The position numbers and the translations under genes were made by a program. From positions 1 through 58,939 of the forward strand of contig CAZSQG010000013.1 of NCBI GenBank assembly GCA_964608615.1: a stretch of DNA of 58,939 nt, given 5' to 3'. Shown piece after piece: positions 8,723-18,603 of the stretch. Source of the DNA: CALEUX01 sp964608615. GTDB lineage: Bacteria; Bacteroidota; Bacteroidia; Bacteroidales; Marinilabiliaceae. Below the pieces are notes generated by a model, which searched no databases, had not been told where the DNA came from, and saw nothing but the letters and a program-made list of their open reading frames with translations. The stretch's first letter is position 1. The number at the start of each line of letters is the position of its first letter.

Positions 8723-10144
8723 ATGCTGAAAAATAATAAACTGACCAGAAATATTGCCATCGCAGTTGGGGCGGTATTAATAATAGCTTTTGTGATTTGG
8801 GTAGTCAATCGAAGCACAAGTTTAAGCGAAGTGTTAATAAAGGTTCGTGTTGAACAAGGACCGTTTGTTTCAGAGGTTTATTCAACAGGTCAACTTCAGG
8901 CCGAAAATGCCACTTTTATTGAAGTACCTGCTGAGTTATCCAGTCGGCGAATTAATATTTTTGAAATTAAGGTTACTGATATCGTTGAAGAAGGAACTGT
9001 GGTGAATGAAGGTGATTTTGTAGCTTCTCTGGACCATTCTGCCATAGAGGAGCTCTTGACAACGGCCCGGGAAGAACTGGAAAAAGTGCTTCAATCGCTT
9101 GAAGACGCTCGGATTGATACCAATATCAATATGAGTAATCTGAGAGATGGGTTGCTTGATTCGCGTGTGGCAGTTGAGGAAAAAAAGCTGATACTGGAAC
9201 AATCAAAATATGAATCACCAGCTGTTAAAAGGCAGGCTTCGCTTGATCTGGAACGTGCCGAACAGAACATGGAACAGGCCTTAAGAAACTATGAGTTAAA
9301 ACAACAGCAGGCTCGTCACGTTGTGGGTAGGGCCTTGGAAGAAGTTAAGCGTGCTCAGGAAAAAGAAAAAGATATTGTTGACCTTTTCGATGCATTGGAT
9401 GTGAAAGCACCTAAGCCCGGTATGGTTATTTATAGTTACGACCGGTTAGGATCAAAAATTAAGGTGGGTAGTAGTGTGAATCGTTGGGCTCCACGTATTG
9501 CTGAACTGCCAGATCTTTCTTCAATGATATCCAAAACTTTTATCAATGAGATTGATATTTCCAAAATTAGCGTGGGCCAGAAAGTTACCATAGGAGTGGA
9601 TGCTTTTCCGGATAAAAGTTTTGACGGTAAAGTTATTTCAGTGGCAAATATTGGTCAGGTTTTACCTAATGGCGATACAAAGGTTTTTGAGGTAACTATT
9701 AAACTATATGGTACCGATCCCGAGTTAAGGCCGGCCATGACAACAAGCAACATTATTACTACCGACAGTTTAAGAGAAGCATTATATATTCCTTTAGATG
9801 CAGTATTTAAGACTGATTCAACCAGATTCGTCTATACTTACACCAACCAATGGGTAAAGCAGATAGTTGATCTTGGCGTGGAAAATGCAAATTCTGTTGT
9901 GGTTAGTAAAGGCCTTCAGGAAGGACAGGAGGTGCTTTTGAATGAGCCGTCCGAACCAGAGGAATTTCCGTTGTTGGGGCTTGATATATTTCAAGAGATT
10001 CAGGAACGCAATAAAAAAGCCTCAGAAGAAGCAATTAAACAGAAGGATGAACCGGAAAAGCCGCTGAGGGAACCCGGACAAGGGCCTCGTGGAAGGCGTC
10101 CTGAAGGGAGAGAGCAACAAGGAGAGCGCATAAGGCCACAGTAA
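8723..10144 (+). CDS. HlyD/MacA-type efflux periplasmic adaptor (first)
   Basis: ATG at 8723 is preferred over an in-frame TTG nine bases upstream. It encodes a 473-residue adaptor with one N-terminal membrane anchor (about residues 10-28), a lipoyl/beta-barrel half, a long coiled-coil hairpin (about 90-215, with LEQSKYESPAVKRQA) and a beta-barrel plus membrane-proximal domain. Such adaptors link an inner-membrane transporter to TolC across the periplasm. The last 45 residues are an unusual Pro/Arg/Glu/Gly-rich disordered tail absent from the second adaptor at 13182. The two adaptors are paralogues sharing the segments VNRW, NEIDISKI or QEIDISKI, and DAFPD. It is the first gene of a four-gene operon. 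Confidence 0.85.
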   Translation: MLKNNKLTRNIAIAVGAVLIIAFVIWVVNRSTSLSEVLIKVRVEQGPFVSEVYSTGQLQAENATFIEVPAELSSRRINIFEIKVTDIVEEGTVVNEGDFVASLDHSAIEELLTTAREELEKVLQSLEDARIDTNINMSNLRDGLLDSRVAVEEKKLILEQSKYESPAVKRQASLDLERAEQNMEQALRNYELKQQQARHVVGRALEEVKRAQEKEKDIVDLFDALDVKAPKPGMVIYSYDRLGSKIKVGSSVNRWAPRIAELPDLSSMISKTFINEIDISKISVGQKVTIGVDAFPDKSFDGKVISVANIGQVLPNGDTKVFEVTIKLYGTDPELRPAMTTSNIITTDSLREALYIPLDAVFKTDSTRFVYTYTNQWVKQIVDLGVENANSVVVSKGLQEGQEVLLNEPSEPEEFPLLGLDIFQEIQERNKKASEEAIKQKDEPEKPLREPGQGPRGRRPEGREQQGERIRPQ

Positions 10145-10227
10145 TCGAATAACTGAGTAATTATCAGTATTCTTCGGGTAGATTATAAATGTTACGTCAT
10201 GTTCATATTTGAACAAATAACAATTTC

Positions 10228-11610
10228 ATGAAAAGAATAAAGTATCTTTTTACCAGGTATATTCACGATGTGATCATTGCGGTTGAGGCCATTCTGGCCA
10301 ATAAAATGAAGTCAATGCTCACGGCCCTGGGTATCATGTTTGGTGTAGCTGCAGTTATCAGTATGTTGGCCATAGGAAAGGGAGCCCAACAGGAGGTGCT
10401 TGAGCAGATAAAACTGGTAGGTGTAAATAATATTATTGTAACGCCTACCGATATAGCTGTTGGCTCAACTGAATCGCAAGGTGGTGCAGCTGGTTCAAAT
10501 ATACGCCGTTTTTCACCGGGATTAACCTTGTTGGACGCCGATGCCATTGAGCAATCTATCCCCACTGTTTTAAAAGTTAGTCCGGTTATTTCACTGAATT
10601 ATCATGCCATATTACAGGGTAAAAGCTACCCTGTGTCACTTGAGGGCGTATCGGCTTATTATTTTGAATTACTGAATATAAATTTGCAGAGTGGTGGTGT
10701 TTTCAATGATGATCAGAGTAATGGGGGTTTCCCGGTTTGTGTAATTGGTGATAATATTAAGAATCGTTTTTTCAATACTCAGGACCCCATAGGCCAGTAC
10801 ATTAAATGCGGCCAAACATGGTTGAAAGTAATAGGAGTAATTGAACGACGCGATTTCACGGCTTCTGCCTCCGATGAAATGGGTATTAGTAGTACCGATA
10901 ATAAAATATTTGTGCCGGTTAAAACAATGCTTTTAAGATTTAAAGACCGCACAAGGATTAATCCTGATGTTTTAGAAGGAATGGCCAGGGGAGGATCGGG
11001 TTATGGTATGAATACATCTTCAACAGCATCATCTTCAACTGATGGCTCCGTTAGTTCTGTTGTCAATCAGTTGGATAAAATAATTATTCAGGTTGAGGAA
11101 ACCGAACACCTAAGCGTTACAGCTGATATAGTTAAGCGAATGCTTCTGAGACGTCATACTGATATTTACGATTTTGAAGTGACGGTTCCGGAACTATTGC
11201 TAAAACAACAACAAAAAACCAACGATATATTCAATATTGTTTTGGGAGCCATTGCCAGAATTTCCCTCCTTGTGGGAGGAATAGGTATCATGAATATTAT
11301 GCTTGCATCGGTTTGGGAGCGAATTCGCGAAATTGGAACCCGTCAGGCTATAGGTGCTTCGCGTAAGGATATAATTGTGCAATTTTTGGCTGAATCAACC
11401 TTGATTAGCGTATCAGGAGGAATGATTGGTATTGTATTGGGGGTTATCCTGGCTCAGTTGATACATGCTATGGCTGACATACAAACCATCGTGAGTCTGT
11501 TTTCTGTATTTGTGGCATTTGGTGTTTCGGCAACTGTTGGAATTGTGTTTGGATATTTGCCTGCTAAGCGTGCTTCTGAGCAGGATCCTGTAGAATCGTT
11601 AAGGCATTGA
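10228..11610 (+). CDS. MacB-like ABC transporter permease lacking an ATPase domain
   Basis: A 460-residue permease with a transmembrane helix near residues 27-50 and a MacB-type periplasmic core domain (about 55-320) containing a Ser/Gly/Thr-rich insertion near 250-280. An FtsX domain with three C-terminal helices (about 340-440) follows, ending KRASEQDPVESLRH. The cytoplasmic loop IREIGTRQAIGASRKDI is the ATPase-coupling motif of this superfamily. True MacB carries its own N-terminal ATP-binding domain; this protein does not, and no ATPase gene is in the operon. The neighbours are an adaptor, TolC and a second adaptor. It is likely an exporter of a peptide, lipid or macrolide-like substrate, using an ATPase encoded elsewhere. 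Confidence 0.85.
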   Translation: MKRIKYLFTRYIHDVIIAVEAILANKMKSMLTALGIMFGVAAVISMLAIGKGAQQEVLEQIKLVGVNNIIVTPTDIAVGSTESQGGAAGSNIRRFSPGLTLLDADAIEQSIPTVLKVSPVISLNYHAILQGKSYPVSLEGVSAYYFELLNINLQSGGVFNDDQSNGGFPVCVIGDNIKNRFFNTQDPIGQYIKCGQTWLKVIGVIERRDFTASASDEMGISSTDNKIFVPVKTMLLRFKDRTRINPDVLEGMARGGSGYGMNTSSTASSSTDGSVSSVVNQLDKIIIQVEETEHLSVTADIVKRMLLRRHTDIYDFEVTVPELLLKQQQKTNDIFNIVLGAIARISLLVGGIGIMNIMLASVWERIREIGTRQAIGASRKDIIVQFLAESTLISVSGGMIGIVLGVILAQLIHAMADIQTIVSLFSVFVAFGVSATVGIVFGYLPAKRASEQDPVESLRH

Positions 11611-11690
11611 TCTGTTTAATAGTTTGTTGAAGGATTATTTGTTTTATTCGATAAAGAAATTTGATTGAGAACTTAAACTAGAAAAACAGT

Positions 11691-13172
11691 ATGATCAGGT
11701 TTTTAAAATTAATTTTACTTATGATTGTTTTTCCTGTTATGCAAATGGCAGGGCAAAGTAAAGATACAATTAGTCTGAGTCTTACCTTGGATGAAGCTAT
11801 TAGCTTATCGCATCAGCAATCGCTATACAGTTTCAGATTGAAAAATATGTATCTTTCACGATATTGGGAGTTTAGAAGTTATAAGGCAAGTCGTTTGCCT
11901 AGTTTAAGTCTAAACTCGGTGCCAGTTAATTATGACCGGTCGGTTTATGTGAGTGAAAATGATGAGTTTAAAGAGAGGGCGTCTTTTTCATCAGATGCTT
12001 CTCTTTCGGTTAAGCAGAATGTGCCATTAACAGGAGGTGTTTTTGATGTTTCTTCAGGATTGAAAAGAGTAAAAGATTTAGACAAAGATATTGTGAACTT
12101 TGCGTCAAGTCCAGTTACTTTAGGTTTTACCCAATCACTAAATGGATATAATAGTTTTCGATGGGAATCCCGAATGGAGCCTTTGAAATTTGAACAGGCT
12201 AAGAAGGAATATCTGCAGTCGAAGGAGAATTTAGCACTTCAGGTGATTAACTACTTTTTTTCGGTTGTTAGTGCAGAAATTAATATTGAAATAGCTAAAA
12301 ACAATTATTCCAATGCTGATACCCTATACCTAATAGGAAGTGGGAGGTTTGAAATTGGGACTGTTACACAAGATGAATTACTCGATCTGGAGTTGGGATT
12401 GCTAAATGCTGAACTTGCCAGATCAAGAGCAAGTATTGATCTTAGGCAGGCTTATGCATCGCTTAGTTCTTTTCTGGGACTTCCTGATAATGTGAAAATT
12501 AAATGCATTGTGCCTTCCTCTGTACCTGAGTTAAAAATTAAGGTTGATGAAGCACTTGCATTGGCTTTTGAGAATAATCCTGAGATTCTGGACTTTCAGT
12601 ATCAATTGCTTGATGCCGGTAGGAATGTGGCTAAGGCAAGGGCCGAGAGTGGTTTGAGTGCTAGTTTAAGGGGAAATCTGGGAATAAATAAAAACGCCTC
12701 TGATGTGCGAACGGCTTATGAGAGTCCATTTCTTGATCAGCAGCAGGTTAAGATTTCACTTAATGTACCTATTATTGACTGGGGTTTACGTAGGGGAAAA
12801 ATTCAAATGGTGCGATCTGAACAGGAGGTTACAGAGGCTACTGTAAAGCAGGCCAAGATAGATTTTGAACAGGATTTGATAATTAATGTGTTGGATTTTA
12901 ACCTTCAGGAAATGCAGGTTGGCATTGCAGCCAAAGCTGACACCATTGCTCAGTTGGGTTTTGAAGTTACAAAACAGCGCTTTATGATTGATAAAGTGGA
13001 TGTTATCAGGTTGAATTCAGCAAGAAACTCTCTTGATTCAGCTCGAAGGAGCTACATCTCGGCTCTTCAGCGCTATTGGGTTAGCTTTTATGGAATAAGA
13101 CAGTTAACGTTGTATGATTTTTTGAACAACAAACCATTGATTGAAGATCTTGACCAATTGCTTCAAAAATAG
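11691..13172 (+). CDS. TolC-family outer membrane efflux protein
   Basis: A 493-residue protein with a signal peptide (cleavage after MQMAGQ, about residue 22) and the two-fold repeated, helix-rich OEP architecture of TolC. Helices with LTLDEAISLSHQQS begin the first repeat and VDEALALAFENNPEI the second. Trimers form the outer-membrane exit duct for tripartite pumps. It is third in the operon, directly before the second adaptor, whose start codon lies 9 bp after its stop. Confidence 0.9.
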   Translation: MIRFLKLILLMIVFPVMQMAGQSKDTISLSLTLDEAISLSHQQSLYSFRLKNMYLSRYWEFRSYKASRLPSLSLNSVPVNYDRSVYVSENDEFKERASFSSDASLSVKQNVPLTGGVFDVSSGLKRVKDLDKDIVNFASSPVTLGFTQSLNGYNSFRWESRMEPLKFEQAKKEYLQSKENLALQVINYFFSVVSAEINIEIAKNNYSNADTLYLIGSGRFEIGTVTQDELLDLELGLLNAELARSRASIDLRQAYASLSSFLGLPDNVKIKCIVPSSVPELKIKVDEALALAFENNPEILDFQYQLLDAGRNVAKARAESGLSASLRGNLGINKNASDVRTAYESPFLDQQQVKISLNVPIIDWGLRRGKIQMVRSEQEVTEATVKQAKIDFEQDLIINVLDFNLQEMQVGIAAKADTIAQLGFEVTKQRFMIDKVDVIRLNSARNSLDSARRSYISALQRYWVSFYGIRQLTLYDFLNNKPLIEDLDQLLQK

Positions 13173-13181
13173 GAGGAGATA

Positions 13182-14432
13182 ATGAAAAAATTCTGGCAAT
13201 TAATTATACCCATTGCGCTGGTTGCTGTAACCTTGATTATTTATGCTGTTGCTACCCGCGAAAAAGGAAAAGAGCCTGACATTATAAAGGTTGAAAAAGG
13301 AGTGTTTGAAGTAGTTGTAACCAGTATGGGCGAATTGGAAGCTCTTGAATCTATGGACATCACTATTCCTAATGTACTTACTAGTCAAAATCTGCGTATC
13401 AGATCGCTTGCAATAACTGATATTGTTAAGGAAGGAACAGTTGTAAAGAAAGGTGATTATGTTGCAACACTCAATCCTGCCGAAGTGGAGGAGCGACTTA
13501 AGACACTTTACGATAGGTTGGATATGTATCAAGTTAATCTTGATAATATTAAAATTGACAGCTCGCTGGTGTTGAGTGAAGAACGCGATGGTATTAGGCA
13601 GGCAAGCGATCAGGTGCATGATAAGGAGATAAGTCTTGAACAATCAAAATATGAATCAAAGGCAGTTCAAAGGCAGGCACAGATTAATCTGGAAGTTTCA
13701 CAACGTGGTTTAGAACAACGAAACAGAAATTATTCGCAATTAAAACGAAAATACCAGATTCAAGTGAACCGTGCTGTTGAACTGATTAATCGTGAGAGAG
13801 ATGATATAGGTGTGTTGGAACAGTTAAAGAACGACTTACGTATTAAATCTCCCGGACGGGGTTTGATTGTTTATGCCAGAGGTAACGATGGACAGAAAAT
13901 ACGAATAGGATCAGAGGTAAACCGATGGGATCCTTTGATCGCAACACTTCCCGATTTAACTACTATTCAGTCAGTTGCCTATGTTCAGGAAATTGATATT
14001 TCTAAAATTAAACCGGGTTTGCCTGTGAGATTGAAAATTGATGCTTTCCCTGATGATGAGTTTGTCGCTGTGGTTAAGCGTGTGGCCAATGTTGGACAGG
14101 AATTAACGGGACAGTTCCTGACTGGTTTTAAAATAGAAATTAAAGTTGAAACTTCAGGTAAAACTCTATTACCGGGAATGACATCAACAAATAATATAGT
14201 GGTAAAAAGTGTGCAGGATGTATTAATAGTACCCCGTCAGGCCTTATTTTCATGCGATGATATTTTTTTCGTATATAAACGTGAAGGTTTATCTACAGTA
14301 AAACAGGAGGTCCGAACAGGAGGAGAGAATGATTATTATGTATGGATTACTGAAGGCTTAACAGAAGGTGACCGCGTTTATACGCATACACCATCAAAAA
14401 GTGATGAGGTAAAGTTGGTTAAACTACAGTGA
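13182..14432 (+). CDS. HlyD-type efflux periplasmic adaptor (second)
   Basis: A 416-residue adaptor with an N-terminal membrane anchor (about 5-23), a lipoyl/barrel region, a coiled-coil hairpin (about 85-205, with LEQSKYESKAVQRQA) and beta-barrel domains. It is a paralogue of the protein starting at 8723 but lacks that protein's Pro/Arg-rich tail. A rare clear Shine-Dalgarno-like AGGAGGAGATA immediately precedes the ATG, suggesting translational tuning of the last gene. Two non-identical adaptors in one operon suggest either a mixed hexamer or two alternative pump assemblies. A hairpin terminator follows. Confidence 0.85.
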   Translation: MKKFWQLIIPIALVAVTLIIYAVATREKGKEPDIIKVEKGVFEVVVTSMGELEALESMDITIPNVLTSQNLRIRSLAITDIVKEGTVVKKGDYVATLNPAEVEERLKTLYDRLDMYQVNLDNIKIDSSLVLSEERDGIRQASDQVHDKEISLEQSKYESKAVQRQAQINLEVSQRGLEQRNRNYSQLKRKYQIQVNRAVELINRERDDIGVLEQLKNDLRIKSPGRGLIVYARGNDGQKIRIGSEVNRWDPLIATLPDLTTIQSVAYVQEIDISKIKPGLPVRLKIDAFPDDEFVAVVKRVANVGQELTGQFLTGFKIEIKVETSGKTLLPGMTSTNNIVVKSVQDVLIVPRQALFSCDDIFFVYKREGLSTVKQEVRTGGENDYYVWITEGLTEGDRVYTHTPSKSDEVKLVKLQ

Positions 14433-14528
14433 TTAGTGTATCTGTTATAATTAATGATTTGTTTTGAATTTGCTTTTCTAGCATTATCAAAGAAGTGAAT
14501 TCCTGAGAATAAAGAATATTTGTCGTTT

Positions 14529-14566
14529 AAAAAAAGCTCCAGATTTTGTGTCTTGGAGCTTTTTTA
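14529..14566 (+). terminator. Terminator of the efflux operon
   Basis: An 11-bp stem (AAAAAGCTCCA at 14531-14541 and TGGAGCTTTTT from 14554) with a T tract on the + strand and an A tract on the other side, so it can act in both directions. The rest of the 450-bp gap to mdh holds only the mdh promoter. Confidence 0.8.
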
Positions 14567-14785
14567 TGAGAACCAAAACCGTAACCTTTTTTTAACCAAC
14601 CCGTAACATTTTTTTTGTTGTTGAGGTTTAATGTGGAAGGCTTATGTGCTGATCATCAATTTTGTATGGTAATGTGATTTGAGTGTATCATTATTTTTGC
14701 CTTACCTTGAAAATTTAGGAAAATAAGCACTTGTTAATTCTTTGTAAAAAATGAAGAAATTTTTCGTTAATTGGTGTCTCTTATA

Positions 14786-14793
14786 TATATTTG
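14786..14793 (+). promoter_or_regulatory. -7 box (TATATTTG) of the mdh promoter
   Basis: TATATTTG matches TAnnTTTG, about 90 bp upstream of mdh. The -33 region is poor. Confidence 0.45.
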
Positions 14794-14881
14794 CGTCTTC
14801 CTAAGGAAAGGAGCTGAAGGAATATGAAATTTTTGTAACAAGATAAACGACTAAATAAATTATAAAATTAAATTATTTCTT

Positions 14882-15817
14882 ATGAAAGTTACGGTTGTAG
14901 GAGCTGGAAATGTAGGAGCAACATGCGCTGATATTCTTGCTTATAGGGAGATAGTAAACGAGGTGGTATTGATTGACATTAAAGAAGGAGTTGCCGAGGG
15001 TAAAGCTCTTGATATTTGGCAAAAAGCTCCTGTAGATTTGTACGACACCAGGACTATTGGTGTAACTAATGATTATTCAAAAACTGCTGGTTCCGATGTA
15101 GTTGTAATTACATCTGGTTTGCCACGGAAGCCAGGAATGACTCGTGACGACTTAATAGAAACTAACGCGGGAATTGTTAAATCAGTAACTGAACAAATCA
15201 TTAAATATTCGCCCGAAACCATTATTATTGTTGTTTCAAATCCATTGGATGTGATGACTTATCAGGCGCATATTTCAAGTAAGTTTCCACGTACCAGAGT
15301 AATGGGTATGGCAGGAATTCTTGATACTGCCCGTTATCGTGCTTTCCTTGCCGAGGCCTTAAATGTGTCTCCAAAAGATATTCAAGCTGTGTTGCTTGGC
15401 GGTCATGGCGATACAATGGTACCACTTCCACGCTATACTACCGTTGGAGGTATTCCTGTTACTGAACTTATCGGCGATCAAGAACTTGATGCTATCATTG
15501 AACGTACCAAATTTGGTGGTGGTGAACTAGTAAAATTGATGGGTACTTCGGCCTGGTATGCTCCGGGTTCATCTGCTGCCCAAATGGTTGAAGCTATTGT
15601 TCGTGACCAACGACGGGTTTTCCCTGTTTGTATAAAGCTAGAAGGTGAATATGGTTTTGACGATTGTTATCTTGGTGTTCCTGTGATTCTTGGTAAGAAT
15701 GGTATTGAGAAAGTCATAGAACTTAATCTGAATGCCGAAGAAAAGGCTCTTCTAGAAACAAGCAAAGGACACGTTATTGAGGTTATGTCTGTACTTGATC
15801 GTTTGAACAACAAATAG
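14882..15817 (+). CDS. mdh: NAD-dependent malate dehydrogenase
   Basis: A 311-residue L-lactate/malate dehydrogenase-family enzyme of the LDH-like MDH type. The Rossmann loop GAGNVGATCAD is at residues 6-16, the NAD-selective acidic residue lies in VVLIDIKEG, the mobile-loop arginines are in GLPRKPGMTRDDL (a malate-type RK pair), the conserved VSNPLDVM follows, and the catalytic histidine is in LGGHGDTMVPL. It oxidises malate to oxaloacetate in the TCA cycle. It is monocistronic, with a promoter about 90 bp upstream and a strong terminator. Confidence 0.92.
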   Translation: MKVTVVGAGNVGATCADILAYREIVNEVVLIDIKEGVAEGKALDIWQKAPVDLYDTRTIGVTNDYSKTAGSDVVVITSGLPRKPGMTRDDLIETNAGIVKSVTEQIIKYSPETIIIVVSNPLDVMTYQAHISSKFPRTRVMGMAGILDTARYRAFLAEALNVSPKDIQAVLLGGHGDTMVPLPRYTTVGGIPVTELIGDQELDAIIERTKFGGGELVKLMGTSAWYAPGSSAAQMVEAIVRDQRRVFPVCIKLEGEYGFDDCYLGVPVILGKNGIEKVIELNLNAEEKALLETSKGHVIEVMSVLDRLNNK

Positions 15818-15895
15818 TTCATTTTTTATATCAGCTATGGCTAGAAGGCTTTTTGAAGATTAGAATCTTTAGCCTGGTTGAAAATGTAATATCTT

Positions 15896-15955
15896 AATGT
15901 GTCAAAGAGTAATTTATAGCATATATATAAATTCTTCTTTGACACATTTTTTTTT
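15896..15955 (+). terminator. Terminator after mdh
   Basis: A perfect 13-bp stem (AATGTGTCAAAGA with TCTTTGACACATT) with an AT-rich loop and a T tract of nine. It lies between mdh and the convergent YfiR-like gene. Confidence 0.85.
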
Positions 15956-16099
15956 AATAGGCAGTGCTCGGGTTTAAGGTATTACAAATATTTAGCCATA
16001 TTATTAGCCCGCTTTTAAATTCAATTCTCAACCATCCGAAGAAACTACATCTTCTATTTTACCTTTTTATCAACTTAGGTTACGAGATGTTTGAAAGTG

Positions 16100-16615
16100 T
16101 TATCTCGAATTGACTATAATTTGTTTGCTTAGTATTAACCCTTTTTCCTCCGACTTTTTTTGGTTTAACTTGTACCCTAATTTATCATCTTCAACATATA
16201 TATTGATATTGGAATCTCCAGGGATGGCCTCCTGTGTTTCGGTGACTATTAAAACGGGAACGCCAAGAAGGGCTTTGGTAATCCTTCGTAACTGTCCTAG
16301 CCGGTTGTTAGGAACAAATAGAATATGACAAGCTGTGAGTTCTTCAATCGATTCAAATTCAGCAATGTCAATTGGTTTGCCTCCGATTTGTTTTTCGGAA
16401 GTTTTTTTTATTAGGTCAGGTACAATGGGGTGGTCTTTTCCAAAAACTCCGATTCTAAACGATAATTGTTTCTCCTGACCGGGCCATTGTATGAGATGCG
16501 AAAAGTTTATTATATAAGTACTCTGCAATATCTCTATCTGAGCATTTGTTTTTTGTGCAAAAAAGATTGAAAATAAAGCAAAAAAACAAACAATTGTATT
16601 TTTTATGTTTTTCAT
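16100..16615 (-). CDS. YfiR-like periplasmic protein (DUF4154)
   Basis: A 171-residue exported protein with a signal peptide (cleavage after KTNAQ, about residue 26). The mature part has the YfiR/DUF4154 pattern: an early YIINFSHLIQWP, then FRIGVFGKDHPI, and a central CHILFVPNNRLGQL strand. YfiR in Pseudomonas is a periplasmic repressor of the diguanylate cyclase YfiN. In Bacteroidota, members usually accompany a sensor kinase or GGDEF protein, but here no such partner is adjacent. Function is therefore inferred from family only. Confidence 0.8.
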   Translation of the reverse strand: MKNIKNTIVCFFALFSIFFAQKTNAQIEILQSTYIINFSHLIQWPGQEKQLSFRIGVFGKDHPIVPDLIKKTSEKQIGGKPIDIAEFESIEELTACHILFVPNNRLGQLRRITKALLGVPVLIVTETQEAIPGDSNINIYVEDDKLGYKLNQKKSEEKGLILSKQIIVNSR

Positions 16616-17526
16616 GATTTGCCGACTTAATGTTATGCGTAAAATTAATCATTTTTAATCAGATTCTATTTAAATCTGGGTTCTTCACGGCTTAGCCTCC
16701 GGTGTTCTTAAGGTGCTTATGCCAATTCGGAATTATTTTGAAATGAAAAATCTTTCAATATTGTTGGTTAATTTGATGTTTAATGTATAAACGACATATG
16801 CTGTTGTTTAAGTATTGGAATTATTGAAATAGTGACTTGTTAATTTTAATAAACATGTTTTAATATTATTTAACAATACTTGTTACGTTAATATTTTATT
16901 TAGGTTCTTTATTATTACACTTTATTATTCTTTTTTGAGCAGGATAGAAAATGTTTTAACATACCTGAAATCAAGTAAATGTAATTTTTTGTTATAGTAA
17001 TACATGCTTTTAGTTTAACAATGGCCTTTTTTGTTAACTTTTGACTCAACCATACTTGAACGCTTACCATAGCAGCTAATGTTTGTATTGAATTAAATAC
17101 ACTCTGCTTGCGAACGCAAATAGCAGTAAAACAAGCTTATAGCATGGGTCGAACCATTAAATTTAAAGCTTGATAGCTCCCACGTTTGGTAAGCCAGTTT
17201 ATTATATACCTGAGGCAAATCTTTGAATATGATTAATTATTTTGTGCCCCCTGGATCATTATGTACAAATATTTTGCCATAATATCTTCATCGTTAAATT
17301 CTGTGTATTTGTTTTGCTAAAAAGCCTTTTTTATGTTGTAATTATTTGAGAGTTATCATCTATAATAAAATATATTTTTATTATTAATTTTATTTGCGAT
17401 TTTTAACCAAACATAAAACTTATGTATCTTGAATGATACAATATATGAACAGTCATAAAGTATAGTTGAAAATGAAAATTGATTGCTTATTTTTGATAGC
17501 TTAAAAACGACTAATAAAAAAAAACT
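16616..17526. other. long intergenic region with possible decayed fragment
   Basis: About 910 bp, strongly AT-rich in its first half. On the minus strand, 17233-17313 reads as an open run containing DEDIMAKYLYIMIQGAQNN followed by a stop. This looks like the C-terminal helix of a TetR-type regulator but has no start and no continuation, so it is at best a relic. The right end holds the palindrome at 17423-17440 and the leader of the ZIP gene. Confidence 0.3.
17423..17440. promoter_or_regulatory. 18-bp palindrome upstream of the metal transporter
   Basis: TGTATC and GATACA are perfect inverted 6-bp arms separated by TTGAAT. The site lies 87 bp before the ZIP transporter start, where a metal-responsive repressor (DtxR/MntR/Fur type) would be expected to bind. 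No known consensus is matched exactly, so the call rests on symmetry and position. Confidence 0.4.
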
Positions 17527-18342
17527 ATGAATTTAAGTTGGTTCTTGAATTTTAATCCCATACTGTTAGCTCTTGGAGCTACACTTTTTACCTGGTTTGT
17601 AACAGCATTAGGATCTTCAATGGTTTTCTTTTTTAAATCAATCAATAAGAAGGTCTTAAACTCTATGCTGGGTTTTGCTGCCGGAGTTATGATTGCTGCA
17701 AGTTTTTGGTCTTTACTTAAGCCGGCAATTGAGATGTCAGAGCAAAATGGTTCAATTCCTTGGCTTCCTGCTGTAATTGGATTTCTTTCAGGGGGAGCGT
17801 TTTTGCTCTTAATAGATAAAATTTTACCTCACTTACATTTAGGTTTATCAATTGATAAAGCAGAAGGAATTAAAACTTCCTGGCAAAGAAGTGTATTGCT
17901 TATTCTTGCAATAACTTTACATAATATACCTGAAGGATTAGCAGTTGGAGTTGCATTTGGGGCACTGGCTAATAATCCTGATTTAGGTGTTCTTTCCGGA
18001 GCTATTGCTCTGGCTATTGGAATTGGATTACAAAACTTTCCTGAAGGTGCTGCTGTTTCAATTCCTCTTCGCAGAGAGGGTTTTTCACGCTTAAAAGCGT
18101 TTAGTTATGGTCAGCTTTCGGGTATTGTTGAACCAATGGCCGGAGTAGCAGGTGCTTATTTAGTTTTAACAATAACCCCTTTACTTCCTTATGCTCTTTC
18201 ATTTGCCGCTGGGGCAATGATTTTTGTTGTTGTTGAGGAATTAATTCCTGAATCGCAATTGGGAAATGAAACTGATTTATCAACAATTGGTGCAATGCTT
18301 GGTTTTGCAACAATGATGCTTTTGGATGTGGCAATGGGATAA
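17527..18342 (+). CDS. ZIP-family divalent metal transporter
   Basis: A 271-residue integral membrane protein with about eight helices. The two metal-binding helices carry HNIPEGLAVGVAFG (about residues 139-152) and QNFPEGAAVSIPLR (about 164-177), the ZIP/ZupT signature. The second site has Gln-Asn instead of the His-Asn of many ZIPs, as in the GufA subgroup. It imports Zn(II) or related divalent cations across the inner membrane. It is monocistronic; a palindromic candidate operator lies 87 bp upstream. Confidence 0.88.
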   Translation: MNLSWFLNFNPILLALGATLFTWFVTALGSSMVFFFKSINKKVLNSMLGFAAGVMIAASFWSLLKPAIEMSEQNGSIPWLPAVIGFLSGGAFLLLIDKILPHLHLGLSIDKAEGIKTSWQRSVLLILAITLHNIPEGLAVGVAFGALANNPDLGVLSGAIALAIGIGLQNFPEGAAVSIPLRREGFSRLKAFSYGQLSGIVEPMAGVAGAYLVLTITPLLPYALSFAAGAMIFVVVEELIPESQLGNETDLSTIGAMLGFATMMLLDVAMG

Positions 18343-18603
18343 AAGGTAACTTAGTGATGAAGTAAAAGGAGTTTATGCCTAGATTCGAGTTGGACAACTA
18401 AATAATGATAGCTCTTGTGTGATTTATTGACCTGATTTGGTACTAATTGGATAACGTGTACGCAAATTAAAGTGTTAATCAAAAAGTAACAGATTAAAAA
18501 AAATATTTTTTGCTATCCCTAACGGGTGTGGCTCAAAATCGCATATTGCCAATGGCTGAGCTTGTAACGTGTTTGAGCGTTCAGTATCGCATTAAGCTCA
18601 TTG

